The notes under the pieces were generated by a model. That model was given only the letters and a program-made list of their open reading frames with translations, was not told the origin of the DNA and made no database searches. A stretch of 64,000 nt of DNA from Pseudoduganella lutea. GTDB lineage: Bacteria; Pseudomonadota; Gammaproteobacteria; Burkholderiales; Burkholderiaceae_D. The DNA lies in NCBI RefSeq assembly GCF_004209755.1, contig NZ_CP035913.1:4154001-4218000 (forward strand). The letters are read 5' to 3'. Shown here one piece after another: positions 34,197-43,302 of the stretch; position 1 is the first letter of the stretch; every line of letters begins with the position of its first letter. The position numbers and the translations under genes were made by a program.

Positions 34197-35558
34197 ATGT
34201 CCAATATCATCAAGGCGCCGCAGGGCGCAGCCGACGTCGTCAGCCACGACGTCACCCCCATCACCGTCGAGACCGATGACCGCAAGTATGCACGGATGGG
34301 CTGGTTCATCGTGCTGGCCGGCGTGCTGGGTTTCCTGGTCTGGGCGTGCACCGCGCCGCTCGACAAGGGCGTGCCACTGTCCGGATTCCTGGCACCGGAA
34401 ACGAACCGCAAGGCGATCCAGCTGCAGGCGGGCGGCACCGTGTCCGAAATCCTCGTGCGCGATGGCGACGTGGTCAAGGCCGGCCAGGTGCTGGTGCGCA
34501 TGAACGACGTGCAGGTGAAGTCCGCCGCCGACGTCACGCGTACCCAGTATTTCACGGCCCGCGCCGCGGAGGCACGCCTGCTGGCTGAACTGAGCAACGA
34601 AAAGACGGTGCCGTTCCCGGCTGCGCTGGAAGAATTCCGCAACGACCCGGCAGTGCAGCAGGCCGTGTCGCTGCAGGCGCAACTGCTGATGTCGCGCCAG
34701 ATGGCGTTGCAGAACGAACTGGGCGCGCTGCAGGAAAACATCGAAGGCCTGAATGCGCAAGCGAAGGGCCTGGAGGAATCGCGCATCGCCAAGAAGGCGC
34801 AGCTCGACATCCTGAAGGAACAGCTGGACAGTTCGCGCGACCTGGCGAAGGAAGGCTACATTCCGCGTTCCCGCCTGCTGGACCTGGAGCGCACCCACGC
34901 GCAGATCAGCGGCACGATCTCGGAAGACATCGGCAATATCGCGCGCTCGAAGCGCCAGGTCCTGGAACTGAAGCTGCGCGGCGCCCAACGCCTGCAGGAA
35001 TACCAGCGCGAGGTGCGTACCCAGCTTTCCGACGTGCAGAAGGAAGCGGAAGGCTTGCAGGCGCGCCTGGTGGGGCATGCCTATGAAGTGGAGAACGTCG
35101 AAGTGCGGTCGCCGGTCGCCGGCATCGTCGTCGGAAGAAGCATCTTCAGCCGTGGCGCCGTCGTGACGCCCGGCCAGAAGATGATGGAAATCGTGCCGGC
35201 CGAAGATGCGCTGGTGGTCGAAGGCGACCTGCCGGTCAACATGGTGGACCGTGTGCACGTGGGCTTGCCGACCGAACTGATCTTCTCCGCGTTCAACACC
35301 AACAAGACGCCGCACATCCCCGGCACGCTGATCCATATCGCGGCCGACCGCAGCGTCGATGAAAAGACCGGCTTTGCTTTCTACAAGGTCAAGGCGAAAG
35401 TGTCGCCGGAAGGCGCGAAGATGATCGCGCAGCTGAAACTGGACATCGTGCCGGGCATGCCGGTGGAACTGTTCGTGAAGACGGGCGAACGCACGATGAT
35501 GAGCTACCTGATGAAGCCGGTCATCGACCGTGCCCATTCGGCGCTGTCGGAGGATTGA
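34197..35558 (+). CDS. HlyD family type I secretion adaptor
   Basis: A 453-aa membrane-fusion protein linking the ABC exporter to the outer-membrane channel. It has a short cytoplasmic N-terminus, one transmembrane helix (about 38-56, WFIVLAGVLGFLVWACTAPL), a lipoyl/barrel half (GGTVSEILVRDGDVVKAGQVLVRM), a long coiled coil (about 110-285), the second lipoyl half (EVRSPVAGIVVGRSIFSRGAVV) and a C-terminal beta-barrel ending GERTMMSYLMKPV, the conserved end of PrtE/HlyD adaptors. Its TGA overlaps the next gene's ATG by one base. Confidence 0.94.
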   Translation: MSNIIKAPQGAADVVSHDVTPITVETDDRKYARMGWFIVLAGVLGFLVWACTAPLDKGVPLSGFLAPETNRKAIQLQAGGTVSEILVRDGDVVKAGQVLVRMNDVQVKSAADVTRTQYFTARAAEARLLAELSNEKTVPFPAALEEFRNDPAVQQAVSLQAQLLMSRQMALQNELGALQENIEGLNAQAKGLEESRIAKKAQLDILKEQLDSSRDLAKEGYIPRSRLLDLERTHAQISGTISEDIGNIARSKRQVLELKLRGAQRLQEYQREVRTQLSDVQKEAEGLQARLVGHAYEVENVEVRSPVAGIVVGRSIFSRGAVVTPGQKMMEIVPAEDALVVEGDLPVNMVDRVHVGLPTELIFSAFNTNKTPHIPGTLIHIAADRSVDEKTGFAFYKVKAKVSPEGAKMIAQLKLDIVPGMPVELFVKTGERTMMSYLMKPVIDRAHSALSED

Positions 35559-36922
35559 TGACGGACATGACCAGGACAAGGAAACACCAGGGCGCCGCCG
35601 TGCTGCGCCGCATTCCGGTACTGCTGGGCACGGCCCTGCTGCTGCACGGCGGTGCCGCTTCCGCGCTGGGCCTGATGCAGGCCTACCAGGCGGCGCTGCA
35701 GAACGACCCCGCGTTCCGCGCCGCGTTCTACACGGCCGAAGCCGGCAGGGAATACCAGGCGATCGGCCGCTCGGCCCTGCTGCCGACCCTCAGCGCCAGC
35801 GTCAGCGGCAGCAAATCGCACACGGTGACGTCCTTCCCCGGCAGCACGCTGGCCGAACGCGACCAGCACTATATCGCCCGTTCGAAAGTGGTCCAGCTGC
35901 GCCAGCCGCTGATCAGCCTCGATGCGCTGGCCCGCTACAAGCAGGGCAAGGCGCAAACGAACTACAGCGTCGCCCAGTTCGACAGCCAGCAGCAGGAAGT
36001 GATCGTGCGCGTGGCCGCCGCTTATTTCGAGGTGCTGTTCCAGCAGGACCAGCTGGCACTGGCCGAGATCGAGCGCGACATGTATGTGGAACAGCGCAAG
36101 GTCAACGACCTGCTCTTCGCGAAAGGCGAGGGTACGAAGACGGACGCGATCGAAACCCAGTCGCGCCTCGACCTGGCCGAGGCAAAGGTACTGGAAGGGC
36201 AGGACAACGTGCTCAATGCGCGGACCACGCTGGCCGGCATCATCGGTGGCGACGTCGATGCGCTCGACCCGATGCGCCCTGGCTTCCGCGTCGCGCCGGC
36301 CGATACGCTCGGCTTCGACGAGTGGAAGCGCACCGCGATGGAAAACAATCCGGACATCAAGGCCTTGCAGTACGGGATCGAGATCGCGCGGCAGGAATTC
36401 AACAAGGCGCGCGCAGGCCACACGCCGCGCCTTGACCTGGTGGGCTCTTACCAGAAAAGCGAATCCGATTCGGTCAACACGATCAACCAGAACATCGATT
36501 CGCATGCGATCGGTTTCCAGCTGAATATCCCGCTGTACAACGGCGGCGCCATCAGCGCGCAGGCGCGGCAGGCCGCGGCCAACAAGAGCAAGGCCGAGGA
36601 AGACCTGCAGGCGCAGATCGACAAGACCTTGACCGCGCTGCGCAAGGACTACAACACGTTGACCAGCAGCGTGCGGCGCATCGATGCGCTGGTGAAGGCT
36701 GTCGATTCGGCCAATCTCCTCGTGAAAGCCACCGAGCAAAGCATCAAGGGCGGCGTGCGCATCAACCTCGACCTGCTGAACGCCAAGCGCCAGCTGTATA
36801 CGGCGCAACGCGACCTGGCGCAGGCCCGCTACGGCTACCTGCAGGCCTTGCTGCGCATGCGCGCGGCGGCCGGCGTGCTGTCCGTGGAAGACTTGCGGAT
36901 GGTGGCGGCGTATTTCGACTGA
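35558..36922 (+). CDS. TolC-family outer-membrane channel of the type I secretion system
   Basis: A 454-aa protein starting at the ATG in the TGATG overlap with the adaptor gene (a TTG three bases earlier is in frame). A signal peptide with a long basic n-region (about 1-36) is followed by two OEP repeats with the TolC pattern: GLMQAYQAALQNDPAF at the mature start, YFEVLFQQDQLALAE, then NPDIKALQYGIEIARQEFNKARAGHTPRLDL and a C-terminal KGGVRINLDLLNAKRQLY. It should form the trimeric outer-membrane and periplasmic tunnel and close the operon. An intrinsic terminator follows. Confidence 0.93.
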   Translation: MTDMTRTRKHQGAAVLRRIPVLLGTALLLHGGAASALGLMQAYQAALQNDPAFRAAFYTAEAGREYQAIGRSALLPTLSASVSGSKSHTVTSFPGSTLAERDQHYIARSKVVQLRQPLISLDALARYKQGKAQTNYSVAQFDSQQQEVIVRVAAAYFEVLFQQDQLALAEIERDMYVEQRKVNDLLFAKGEGTKTDAIETQSRLDLAEAKVLEGQDNVLNARTTLAGIIGGDVDALDPMRPGFRVAPADTLGFDEWKRTAMENNPDIKALQYGIEIARQEFNKARAGHTPRLDLVGSYQKSESDSVNTINQNIDSHAIGFQLNIPLYNGGAISAQARQAAANKSKAEEDLQAQIDKTLTALRKDYNTLTSSVRRIDALVKAVDSANLLVKATEQSIKGGVRINLDLLNAKRQLYTAQRDLAQARYGYLQALLRMRAAAGVLSVEDLRMVAAYFD

Positions 36923-36947
36923 TGCGACGGCGCGCAGCCGTTGCATG

Positions 36948-36978
36948 AAAAAAGGCCAGGCATTTGCCTGGCCATTTT
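36948..36978. terminator. Bidirectional terminator between TolC-like gene and trhO
   Basis: An 8-bp stem (36954-36961 with 36966-36973) has six A on its left and ATTTTCTT on its right, so it can terminate both the secretion operon and the convergent trhO transcript. Confidence 0.82.
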
Positions 36979-37004
36979 CTTATTGCGGCGGGCCCGGAAT
37001 CGGG

Positions 37005-37916
37005 TCAGGCCTGTTCCTTGCCGTGGCAGTGCGGGCAGGAGACGCCGTACACGTATTCCGGTGCGAGTTGCTGGCGCGGGGTGACGATGGCGCGGCAGGC
37101 GAAGCACTGCACCGTTTCGGTGGGCTGCAACTGCGGATTGAGCGCGGTGCGGTAGTCGAACACGAAGCAGTCGCCCGTGTAGTGGGCACCGCCGACGTCC
37201 TCGAAATACTTCAGGATGCCGCCTTCGAGCTGGTAGACGTTGTCGTAGCCGATGTTCTGCATGTGGATCGCCGCCTTTTCGCAGCGGATGCCGCCGGTGC
37301 AGAAGGTGACCACCGTCTTGCCTTCGAAGTCGGCCCTGTGTTCTTCGATCACCTGCGGGAACTCGGTGAACTTGCTGATGCGGTAGTCGACCGTGTTGTC
37401 GAACGTGCCCACGTCCACTTCGAAGTCGTTGCGGGTGTCCACCATCACCACCGGCTTGCCCTTGTCGTCGTGGCCCTGGTCCAGCCAGCGCTTGAGGGTT
37501 TTCGCGTCCACGAACGGCGCGCGGCCTTCTTCCGGCTTGATCAGCGGCATGCGCATCGTGATGATCTCGGCCTTGATCTTCACGAGCATGCGCTTGTGCG
37601 ACTGCTCGGCGGACAGGCTTTCCTTCACTTCCAGGTCCGCCAGGCGCGCATCGGCGCGCACCCAGACCATGAACTCGTCGATATTGGCGCGGGTGCCGGA
37701 CAGGAACATGTTGATGCCTTCGGGCGTCAGCAGGATCGTGCCCTTCAGGCCGAGGCGCTGCGTGATGTCCTGGTACCGCGGGCGGAGTTCTTCGAGATGG
37801 TCCAGCGTGATGAACTTGTAGGCGGCGATGTTGACGAACAGGTCGGCGGCAGGCGCCGCCGAATGTGCCAATGCGGCGCCGGCCTCGATGGGGGCGCCGA
37901 GAGTGCTAGCTTGCAT
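37005..37916 (-). CDS. trhO: tRNA uridine(34) hydroxylase TrhO (rhodanese-like, UPF0176)
   Basis: A 303-aa enzyme that hydroxylates U34 of certain tRNAs in an oxygen-dependent way, on the way to (m)cmo5U. An N-terminal acylphosphatase-like domain (about 25-120; [20 protein letters not shown]) precedes a rhodanese domain (about 145-245) with the active-site loop [11 protein letters not shown] near residue 203. A C-terminal Cys-rich stretch (CFACR...CPHCHG) could bind zinc and is common in these proteins. Length and order match E. coli YceA/TrhO apart from minor tail differences. Monocistronic. Confidence 0.92.
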   Translation of the reverse strand: MQASTLGAPIEAGAALAHSAAPAADLFVNIAAYKFITLDHLEELRPRYQDITQRLGLKGTILLTPEGINMFLSGTRANIDEFMVWVRADARLADLEVKESLSAEQSHKRMLVKIKAEIITMRMPLIKPEEGRAPFVDAKTLKRWLDQGHDDKGKPVVMVDTRNDFEVDVGTFDNTVDYRISKFTEFPQVIEEHRADFEGKTVVTFCTGGIRCEKAAIHMQNIGYDNVYQLEGGILKYFEDVGGAHYTGDCFVFDYRTALNPQLQPTETVQCFACRAIVTPRQQLAPEYVYGVSCPHCHGKEQA

Positions 37917-38000
37917 AACGGATCAGAGAGGGAAAGCGGAACAGCCGACATTATAAGCGTATCGGCTGGCAATTCCGCGTTGCCGCGGTTTCCGGTTCTG

Positions 38001-38567
38001 TTATGCAACGGTCTTGCCGGCCAGGCGCTTTCGGCGCACCGCCAGCGCGGCCAGGCCGAGGCCCGACAGCAGCAGGGTGGAAGGCTCGGGAACGACTTGC
38101 CGCTCCGGCTGGATCGACCAGTGCGCATAAGTGACACCCGACTGGTTCGCCGCATTGCCCACCACGAGGAAGGGAATGACCGGATCGATATAGCTGCTGG
38201 CCGTATTGGTGTAGCCTACGCCGGTCACGCCGAGAAAGTTGATGCTGTAGCCGGTCACCACCAGGCAGCTGAGCGAATTCGAACAGCCGTTGGTGCGGGC
38301 CGGGTTCGTGTCGTACACGTCCTGGAAGACGTTGTACAGCGCCTCCGAGGCGCCCCAGCTCTGGTTGAAGCTGCTGAACGCCATCGTGGTATTCGTCGGA
38401 CGGATATCGGAGAACGACACGTTATAGTGGTGGCCATCGTATTCCACCCCCTGCGCACCCATCAGGATGCCGTTTGAGACGACGAGGAGCGGTCCGGCCT
38501 GGGCTGCGGTATGCAGACCCATCAGCATGCCGCCGGTGACGAGAATATTCTTGACGATGGTTCGCAC
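38001..38567 (-). CDS. PEP-CTERM sorting-domain protein
   Basis: A 188-aa exported protein starting with GTG at 38567, which has GGGAG five bases upstream. Signal peptide about 1-24 (AAQA cleavage). The mature part (about 25-160) has no recognised domain. The C-terminus is a classic PEP-CTERM tag: VPEPST, a hydrophobic helix (LLLSGLGLAALAV) and a basic RRKR end, the substrate of an exosortase not present in this window. Such proteins go to the outer surface or the exopolysaccharide matrix. A sigma-54-like promoter at 38601-38616 precedes it. Confidence 0.88.
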   Translation of the reverse strand: MRTIVKNILVTGGMLMGLHTAAQAGPLLVVSNGILMGAQGVEYDGHHYNVSFSDIRPTNTTMAFSSFNQSWGASEALYNVFQDVYDTNPARTNGCSNSLSCLVVTGYSINFLGVTGVGYTNTASSYIDPVIPFLVVGNAANQSGVTYAHWSIQPERQVVPEPSTLLLSGLGLAALAVRRKRLAGKTVA

Positions 38568-38600
38568 GACGGCTCCCGTTGGTTAGTTACCAAGAGTTAA

Positions 38601-38616
38601 AGCAAGCATAATGCCA
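38601..38616 (-). promoter_or_regulatory. Sigma-54-type promoter for the PEP-CTERM gene
   Basis: Reading the minus strand from 38616: TGGCAT, five bases, TTGCT, against the consensus TGGCAC-N5-TTGCW (one mismatch). Transcription would start near 38590, leaving a leader of about 22 bases before the GTG. Exosortase/PEP-CTERM loci are known to be tied to the RpoN-dependent PrsK/PrsR system, which fits. Confidence 0.7.
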
Positions 38617-38804
38617 GCTATATAATCTTGAGTAAAATCAATGATATGGCTGAGCCTGCTCAACGGCTCGGCAGTCAACTGTAAAGTTTCTCGACAAAAA
38701 CTCATGTGTAAAGGGAACTCCGCCGGGGTTTCCTGCGACGGCGCAAGGCGGCGGCGGTAAAATAGCACCTTCGCCGTCCGCAATCCGATCTTCGATACGA
38801 CCCC

Positions 38805-41800
38805 ATGAGCAACGAAATCCTCGACCAGCAAGTCATCCAACCCGACGAACCGGCAGCCCCGCCAGGCCCGGATTTCGTTCACCTGCGGGTGCACTCGGAG
38901 TACTCGATCGTCGATGGCCTGGTGCGTATCGACGACCTGGTCAAGGCCGCCGTGAAGGACAAGCAGGGTGCGCTGGCCATCACCGACCTGTCGAACCTGT
39001 TCGGCATGGTGAAGTTCTACAAGAGCGCGCGCGGCAAGGGCATCAAGCCCGTGATCGGCTGCGACGTGTGGATCACCAATGACGACAACCGCGAAAAACC
39101 GAGCCGCCTGCTGCTGCTGGCGAAGAACCGCGTGGGCTACCTGCAGCTGTGCGAACTGCTGTCGATGGCATGGTTGACGAACCAGTACAAGGGCCGCGCC
39201 GAGCTGCGCACCGAGTGGCTGCAGGCGTTGAAGGACCAGGCCTATGACGTGATGCCCGGGGAAAGCGGCGCCAACGGCCTGATCGCGCTGTCCGGCGCGC
39301 AGTTCGGCGATATCGGCTGCGCGATCGACAACGGCAACCTGGAGCTGGCCGAAAAGCATGCGCAAAAATGGTCGGCCATCTTCCCGGGCCATTTCTATAT
39401 CGAGATCCAGCGCGCCGGCCAGCCGAACCAGGAGGCGCAGGTGCGCCAGTCCGTGGCGCTGGCCGCCAGGCTGCGCCTGCCGGTGGTGGCCACGCACCCG
39501 GTGCAGTTCATGTCCGAGCACGAATTCATCGCGCACGAGGCGCGCATCTGTATCGCCGAAGGCGAAATGATCGCCAACGCGAGACGGCCGAAGCGCTTCA
39601 ACGAGCAGATGCGCTTCATGACCCAGGAGGAAATGGCGATCCTGTTCGAGGATCTGCCGGCCGCGCTGGCAAACTCCGTGGAAATCGCCAAACGCTGCAA
39701 CGTCACGCTCACGCTGGGCAAGCCGCAGCTGCCGAACTTCCCCACGCCGGGCATGACGATCGACGAATTCCTCGTGGCCGAGACGAAGAAGGGCCTGGAA
39801 GAGCGACTGGTGCAATTGTTCCCGGACCCGGTGTATCGCGAGAAGATGCGCCCGCGCTACGAGGAGCGGCTGGCGTTCGAGAACAACACGATCATCAACA
39901 TGAAGTTCCCCGGTTACTTCCTGATCGTGGCGGAGTTCATCCAGTGGGGCAAGAACAACGGCGTGCCGATCGGCCCCGGCCGCGGCTCGGGCGCGGGTTC
40001 CCTCGTGGCGTATGCGCTGAAGATCACCGACCTCGATCCGCTGAAGTACAACCTGCTGTTCGAGCGTTTCCTGAACCCGGAACGGGTATCGATGCCCGAC
40101 TTCGACATCGACTTCTGCCAGGAGAAACGCGAGCTGGTGATCCAGCACGTGAAGGACCTGTACGGCCGCGATGCCGTATCGCAGATCGCCACCTTCGGCA
40201 CCATGGCGGCAAAGGGCGCGATCCGCGACGTGGGCCGCGTGCTGGACTTCGGCTACAACTTCTGCGACGGCATCTCGAAGCTGATTCCGTTCAAGCCGGG
40301 CAAGCCGGTGACGATCGCCGAGGCGATCGAGGAGGAGCCGCTGCTCAAGGAACGCCTCGAGAACGAGGAGGAAGTGAAGCAGCTGCTGGACCTGGCGCAG
40401 CAAGTGGAAGGCATCACCCGCGGCATCGGCATGCACGCCGGCGGCGTGCTTATTGCGCCGGGCAAGCTGACCGACTTCTGCCCGCTGTACACGCAGTCCG
40501 GCGACACGGGCGTCGTGTCGCAGTACGACAAGGATGACGTGGAGGCCGTGGGCCTGGTGAAGTTCGACTTCCTGGGGTTGACCACGCTGACGATCCTCGA
40601 CCGCGCGGTGAACTACATCCGCGAGCTGGACCCGGCCGACAAGGACTTCAACCTGGAATCGCTGCCGCTGGACGACCGCGGTTCCTACGACCTGCTGACC
40701 AAGGCGAAGACGGTGGCCGTGTTCCAGCTGGAGTCGCGCGGCATGCAGGGCATGCTCAAGGACGCGCGCCCCGACCGCTTCGAGGACATCATCGCGCTGG
40801 TGGCGCTGTACCGCCCGGGCCCGATGGACCTGATTCCGGACTTCTGCAAGCGCAAGCACGGCGAAAAGTTCGACTATCCGGACCCGCGCACGGAAGGCAT
40901 CCTGTCCGAGACCTACGGCATCATGGTCTACCAGGAGCAGGTGATGCAGATGGCGCAGATCATCGGCGGCTACTCGCTCGGCGGCGCGGACATGCTGCGC
41001 CGCGCGATGGGCAAGAAGAAGGCCGAGGAGATGGCCGAGCACCGCGAGATCTTCCGCAAGGGTGCTGGCGAGCGCGGGCTCACCACCGAGAAGGCCGACG
41101 AGATCTTCGACCTGATGGAAAAGTTCGCGGGCTACGGTTTCAACAAATCGCACGCCGCCGCCTACGCCCTGCTGTCGTATCACACCGCGTACCTGAAGCA
41201 GCACCACACGGCCGCGTTCATGGCGGCCAACATGTCGCTGACGATGGACGACACGGAAAAGGTCAAGATCCTCGTCGAGGATTCGATCGAGGTGTGCGGC
41301 CTGACGATCCTGCCGCCGGACGTGAACCTGTCGGCCTACCGCTTCCGGCCCGATGGCGCGCCGCGCTCCGTCACCGGCAAGAAGGTGACGAACATCCGCT
41401 ATGGCCTGGGCGGCGTCAAGGGCGCCGGCCAGAACGCCATCGAGGCGATCATCGCCGCGCGCGAAGCCGATGGCCCGTTCAAGAGCCTGTTCGACTTCTG
41501 CAAGCGCGTGGACAAGCGCCAGATCAACCGCCGCACGATCGAGGCACTGATCCGCTCCGGCGCGTTCGACTCATTGGGGGTTGAGCGCTCCGTGCTGTTT
41601 GCCTCGGTGGGGTTTGCCATGGAATGCGCCGAGCAGGAACTGAAGGCCGCCAACCAGGTCAGCCTGTTCGGCGGCGACGACAGCGACCTGGTCGCCCCGC
41701 CCGAATACGTGCAGGCCACTGCATGGACCGACCGCCAGAAACTGGCCGAGGAAAAGATCGCGCTGGGCTTTTACCTGTCGGGCCACATGTTCGATTCGTA

Positions 41801-42353
41801 TGCGGCCGAGGCACGGCGCTTTGCCCGCACCAAGCTCTCCGAGCTGGAACCGTCGCGGGAACCGCGCATGATGTGCGGCGTGATCACCGGCATCCGCACG
41901 CAGATGACCCAGCGCGGCAAGATCCTCATCGTGAGCCTGGACGACAAGAGCGCCGTGGTGGAAGTCACCGTCTACAACGAGATCTTCGAGGCCAACAAGA
42001 AAGCGTTCAAGGAGGACGAGTTCCTGGCCGTGACCGGCAAGGTATCGGAAGACCGCTTCACGGGCGGCCTGCGCATCTCGGCCGAGAAGGTGTACGACAT
42101 CGTTTCCGCGCGCCTGCAGTTCGGCCGGCAGATGGGCTGGCTGCTGCCCTCGAGCGTGCCGCCGGCGAAGCTGCAGGAAGTGCTGGCACCGCACCGCGAC
42201 GACTATGGCTTGCCGGTGCAGATGCGCATCCGGCCGCAGGGCATCGACTGCACGCTGCAACTGGGCGACGACTGGCGCGTGGCGCCATCGGACGAACTGA
42301 CGCTGGCGCTGGAACAGGTACTGGGTGCCAAGGACGTGGCAGTCGAGTATTAA
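38805..42353 (+). CDS. dnaE: DNA polymerase III alpha subunit
   Basis: The 1182-aa replicative polymerase. The PHP domain opens with FVHLRVHSEYSIVDGLVRI. The palm contains PGRGSGAGSLVAY and the catalytic PDFDIDFCQ near 431-436. Then come GIGMHAGGV, the finger/thumb region with YRPGPMDLIPDFCKRKHG and GYGFNKSHAAAYALLSY, the helix-hairpin-helix segment, a beta-clamp-binding candidate (QVSLFGG) near 950 and an OB-fold (about 985-1075). Length matches E. coli DnaE (1160). The start ATG is at 38805; the gene is monocistronic here. Confidence 0.97.
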   Translation: MSNEILDQQVIQPDEPAAPPGPDFVHLRVHSEYSIVDGLVRIDDLVKAAVKDKQGALAITDLSNLFGMVKFYKSARGKGIKPVIGCDVWITNDDNREKPSRLLLLAKNRVGYLQLCELLSMAWLTNQYKGRAELRTEWLQALKDQAYDVMPGESGANGLIALSGAQFGDIGCAIDNGNLELAEKHAQKWSAIFPGHFYIEIQRAGQPNQEAQVRQSVALAARLRLPVVATHPVQFMSEHEFIAHEARICIAEGEMIANARRPKRFNEQMRFMTQEEMAILFEDLPAALANSVEIAKRCNVTLTLGKPQLPNFPTPGMTIDEFLVAETKKGLEERLVQLFPDPVYREKMRPRYEERLAFENNTIINMKFPGYFLIVAEFIQWGKNNGVPIGPGRGSGAGSLVAYALKITDLDPLKYNLLFERFLNPERVSMPDFDIDFCQEKRELVIQHVKDLYGRDAVSQIATFGTMAAKGAIRDVGRVLDFGYNFCDGISKLIPFKPGKPVTIAEAIEEEPLLKERLENEEEVKQLLDLAQQVEGITRGIGMHAGGVLIAPGKLTDFCPLYTQSGDTGVVSQYDKDDVEAVGLVKFDFLGLTTLTILDRAVNYIRELDPADKDFNLESLPLDDRGSYDLLTKAKTVAVFQLESRGMQGMLKDARPDRFEDIIALVALYRPGPMDLIPDFCKRKHGEKFDYPDPRTEGILSETYGIMVYQEQVMQMAQIIGGYSLGGADMLRRAMGKKKAEEMAEHREIFRKGAGERGLTTEKADEIFDLMEKFAGYGFNKSHAAAYALLSYHTAYLKQHHTAAFMAANMSLTMDDTEKVKILVEDSIEVCGLTILPPDVNLSAYRFRPDGAPRSVTGKKVTNIRYGLGGVKGAGQNAIEAIIAAREADGPFKSLFDFCKRVDKRQINRRTIEALIRSGAFDSLGVERSVLFASVGFAMECAEQELKAANQVSLFGGDDSDLVAPPEYVQATAWTDRQKLAEEKIALGFYLSGHMFDSYAAEARRFARTKLSELEPSREPRMMCGVITGIRTQMTQRGKILIVSLDDKSAVVEVTVYNEIFEANKKAFKEDEFLAVTGKVSEDRFTGGLRISAEKVYDIVSARLQFGRQMGWLLPSSVPPAKLQEVLAPHRDDYGLPVQMRIRPQGIDCTLQLGDDWRVAPSDELTLALEQVLGAKDVAVEY

Positions 42354-42357
42354 AAAT

Positions 42358-42387
42358 AGGGACGGACCGTTTTTCACGTCCCTGCTT
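42358..42387 (+). terminator. Probable terminator after dnaE
   Basis: A 7-bp stem (42358-42364 with 42377-42383) with a 12-base T-rich loop followed by GCTTTT begins four bases after the dnaE stop. It is weaker than the other terminators here because of the long loop. Confidence 0.5.
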
Positions 42388-42498
42388 TTCGCGCAGGTTA
42401 CTTGCGGCTTGCTACTGTTGCGCTCGTTACGCGTGTGGCCGTCGAGGCCGGGGCCGGTTCGCTAGAATGGCCGCCTACCTTCCATAGACGGAGCCCCC

Positions 42499-43302
42499 AT
42501 GCGAATTGTCCTTCCGTTGCTTGCCGCCGCCCTCTCTGCTGCGCCGGTACAGGCGCAAACGCTGCCATCCTTGTCCGTGCCGACATTTTCCCTGCAGTAT
42601 GTGGAGAGCATGACCTGGGCCGGCGAGCCCCTGGATGCCGCCATCAGCGTGGAATCGACGGATGAGCAGGTAACCGTGCTCCGGCTGGACGGCACCGCCG
42701 AGCGGCTGGCAACGGTGGTTTCGGAGAGTTCCTACTCGCAGATCGTGTCGGACCAGTCGCGGATCAGGTTTGCTGTCGCCGAAGGCTATCGCATCACGAA
42801 AATCGAATTTTCGGGCATGCTGTCGGGCGAGCTGGTGCCCGCGGAGGTGCCGGCCGGCGCGACCATGGTGTCGCAGCCCCTGCCAAGGAACCAGATGCTC
42901 GTGACCGGCACCTACTTCGAGCCGGACAGTAATGACAGCGCGGGTTCCTACTGGACGATGGAGACCGATATCGAAAGCGCGCAGGGGATCGTCGCCGATA
43001 TCGACAATTCGCTGAATTTGCCTGTGTTCGACTGGCATCTGGGGCTGTACGCGATTGCGCACGGTGCCGAATCGTCGTATTACCTGCCGGGTGATGACGA
43101 CCCCGAGCTGTATTTCATTCCCGCCGCGGCCTACCTGCACCTCAGCGACCCGCGGCTGACGATCCATACCGAAGCGTGGACGCCTTCGCCGGTACCCGAA
43201 CCTGGCCAATGGGCCATGCTGGCCAGCGGCCTGATGCTGCTGGGAACCCTGGGCTGGCGCGGGCGCGCCGCGAGGGCTCGCCTGGCGATCAGGCGCCGGT
43301 AG
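42499..43302 (+). CDS. PEP-CTERM sorting-domain protein
   Basis: A 267-aa exported protein from an ATG with GGAG five bases upstream. Signal peptide about 1-20 (AAPVQAQ). The mature beta-rich region has no recognised domain. The C-terminus has VPEPGQWAMLASGLMLLGTLGW followed by RGRAARAR, a PEP-CTERM tag with motif, helix and basic tail. No sigma-54-like element was found in the 145-base upstream gap, unlike the other PEP-CTERM gene. Its 3' end overlaps the convergent glycosyltransferase gene by 14 bases. Confidence 0.87.
   Translation: MRIVLPLLAAALSAAPVQAQTLPSLSVPTFSLQYVESMTWAGEPLDAAISVESTDEQVTVLRLDGTAERLATVVSESSYSQIVSDQSRIRFAVAEGYRITKIEFSGMLSGELVPAEVPAGATMVSQPLPRNQMLVTGTYFEPDSNDSAGSYWTMETDIESAQGIVADIDNSLNLPVFDWHLGLYAIAHGAESSYYLPGDDDPELYFIPAAAYLHLSDPRLTIHTEAWTPSPVPEPGQWAMLASGLMLLGTLGWRGRAARARLAIRRR

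Noticed and set aside
38583..41207. An 874-codon minus-strand open frame across dnaE.
   Set aside because: The plus strand encodes an unmistakable DNA polymerase III alpha subunit; the reverse frame has no motif.
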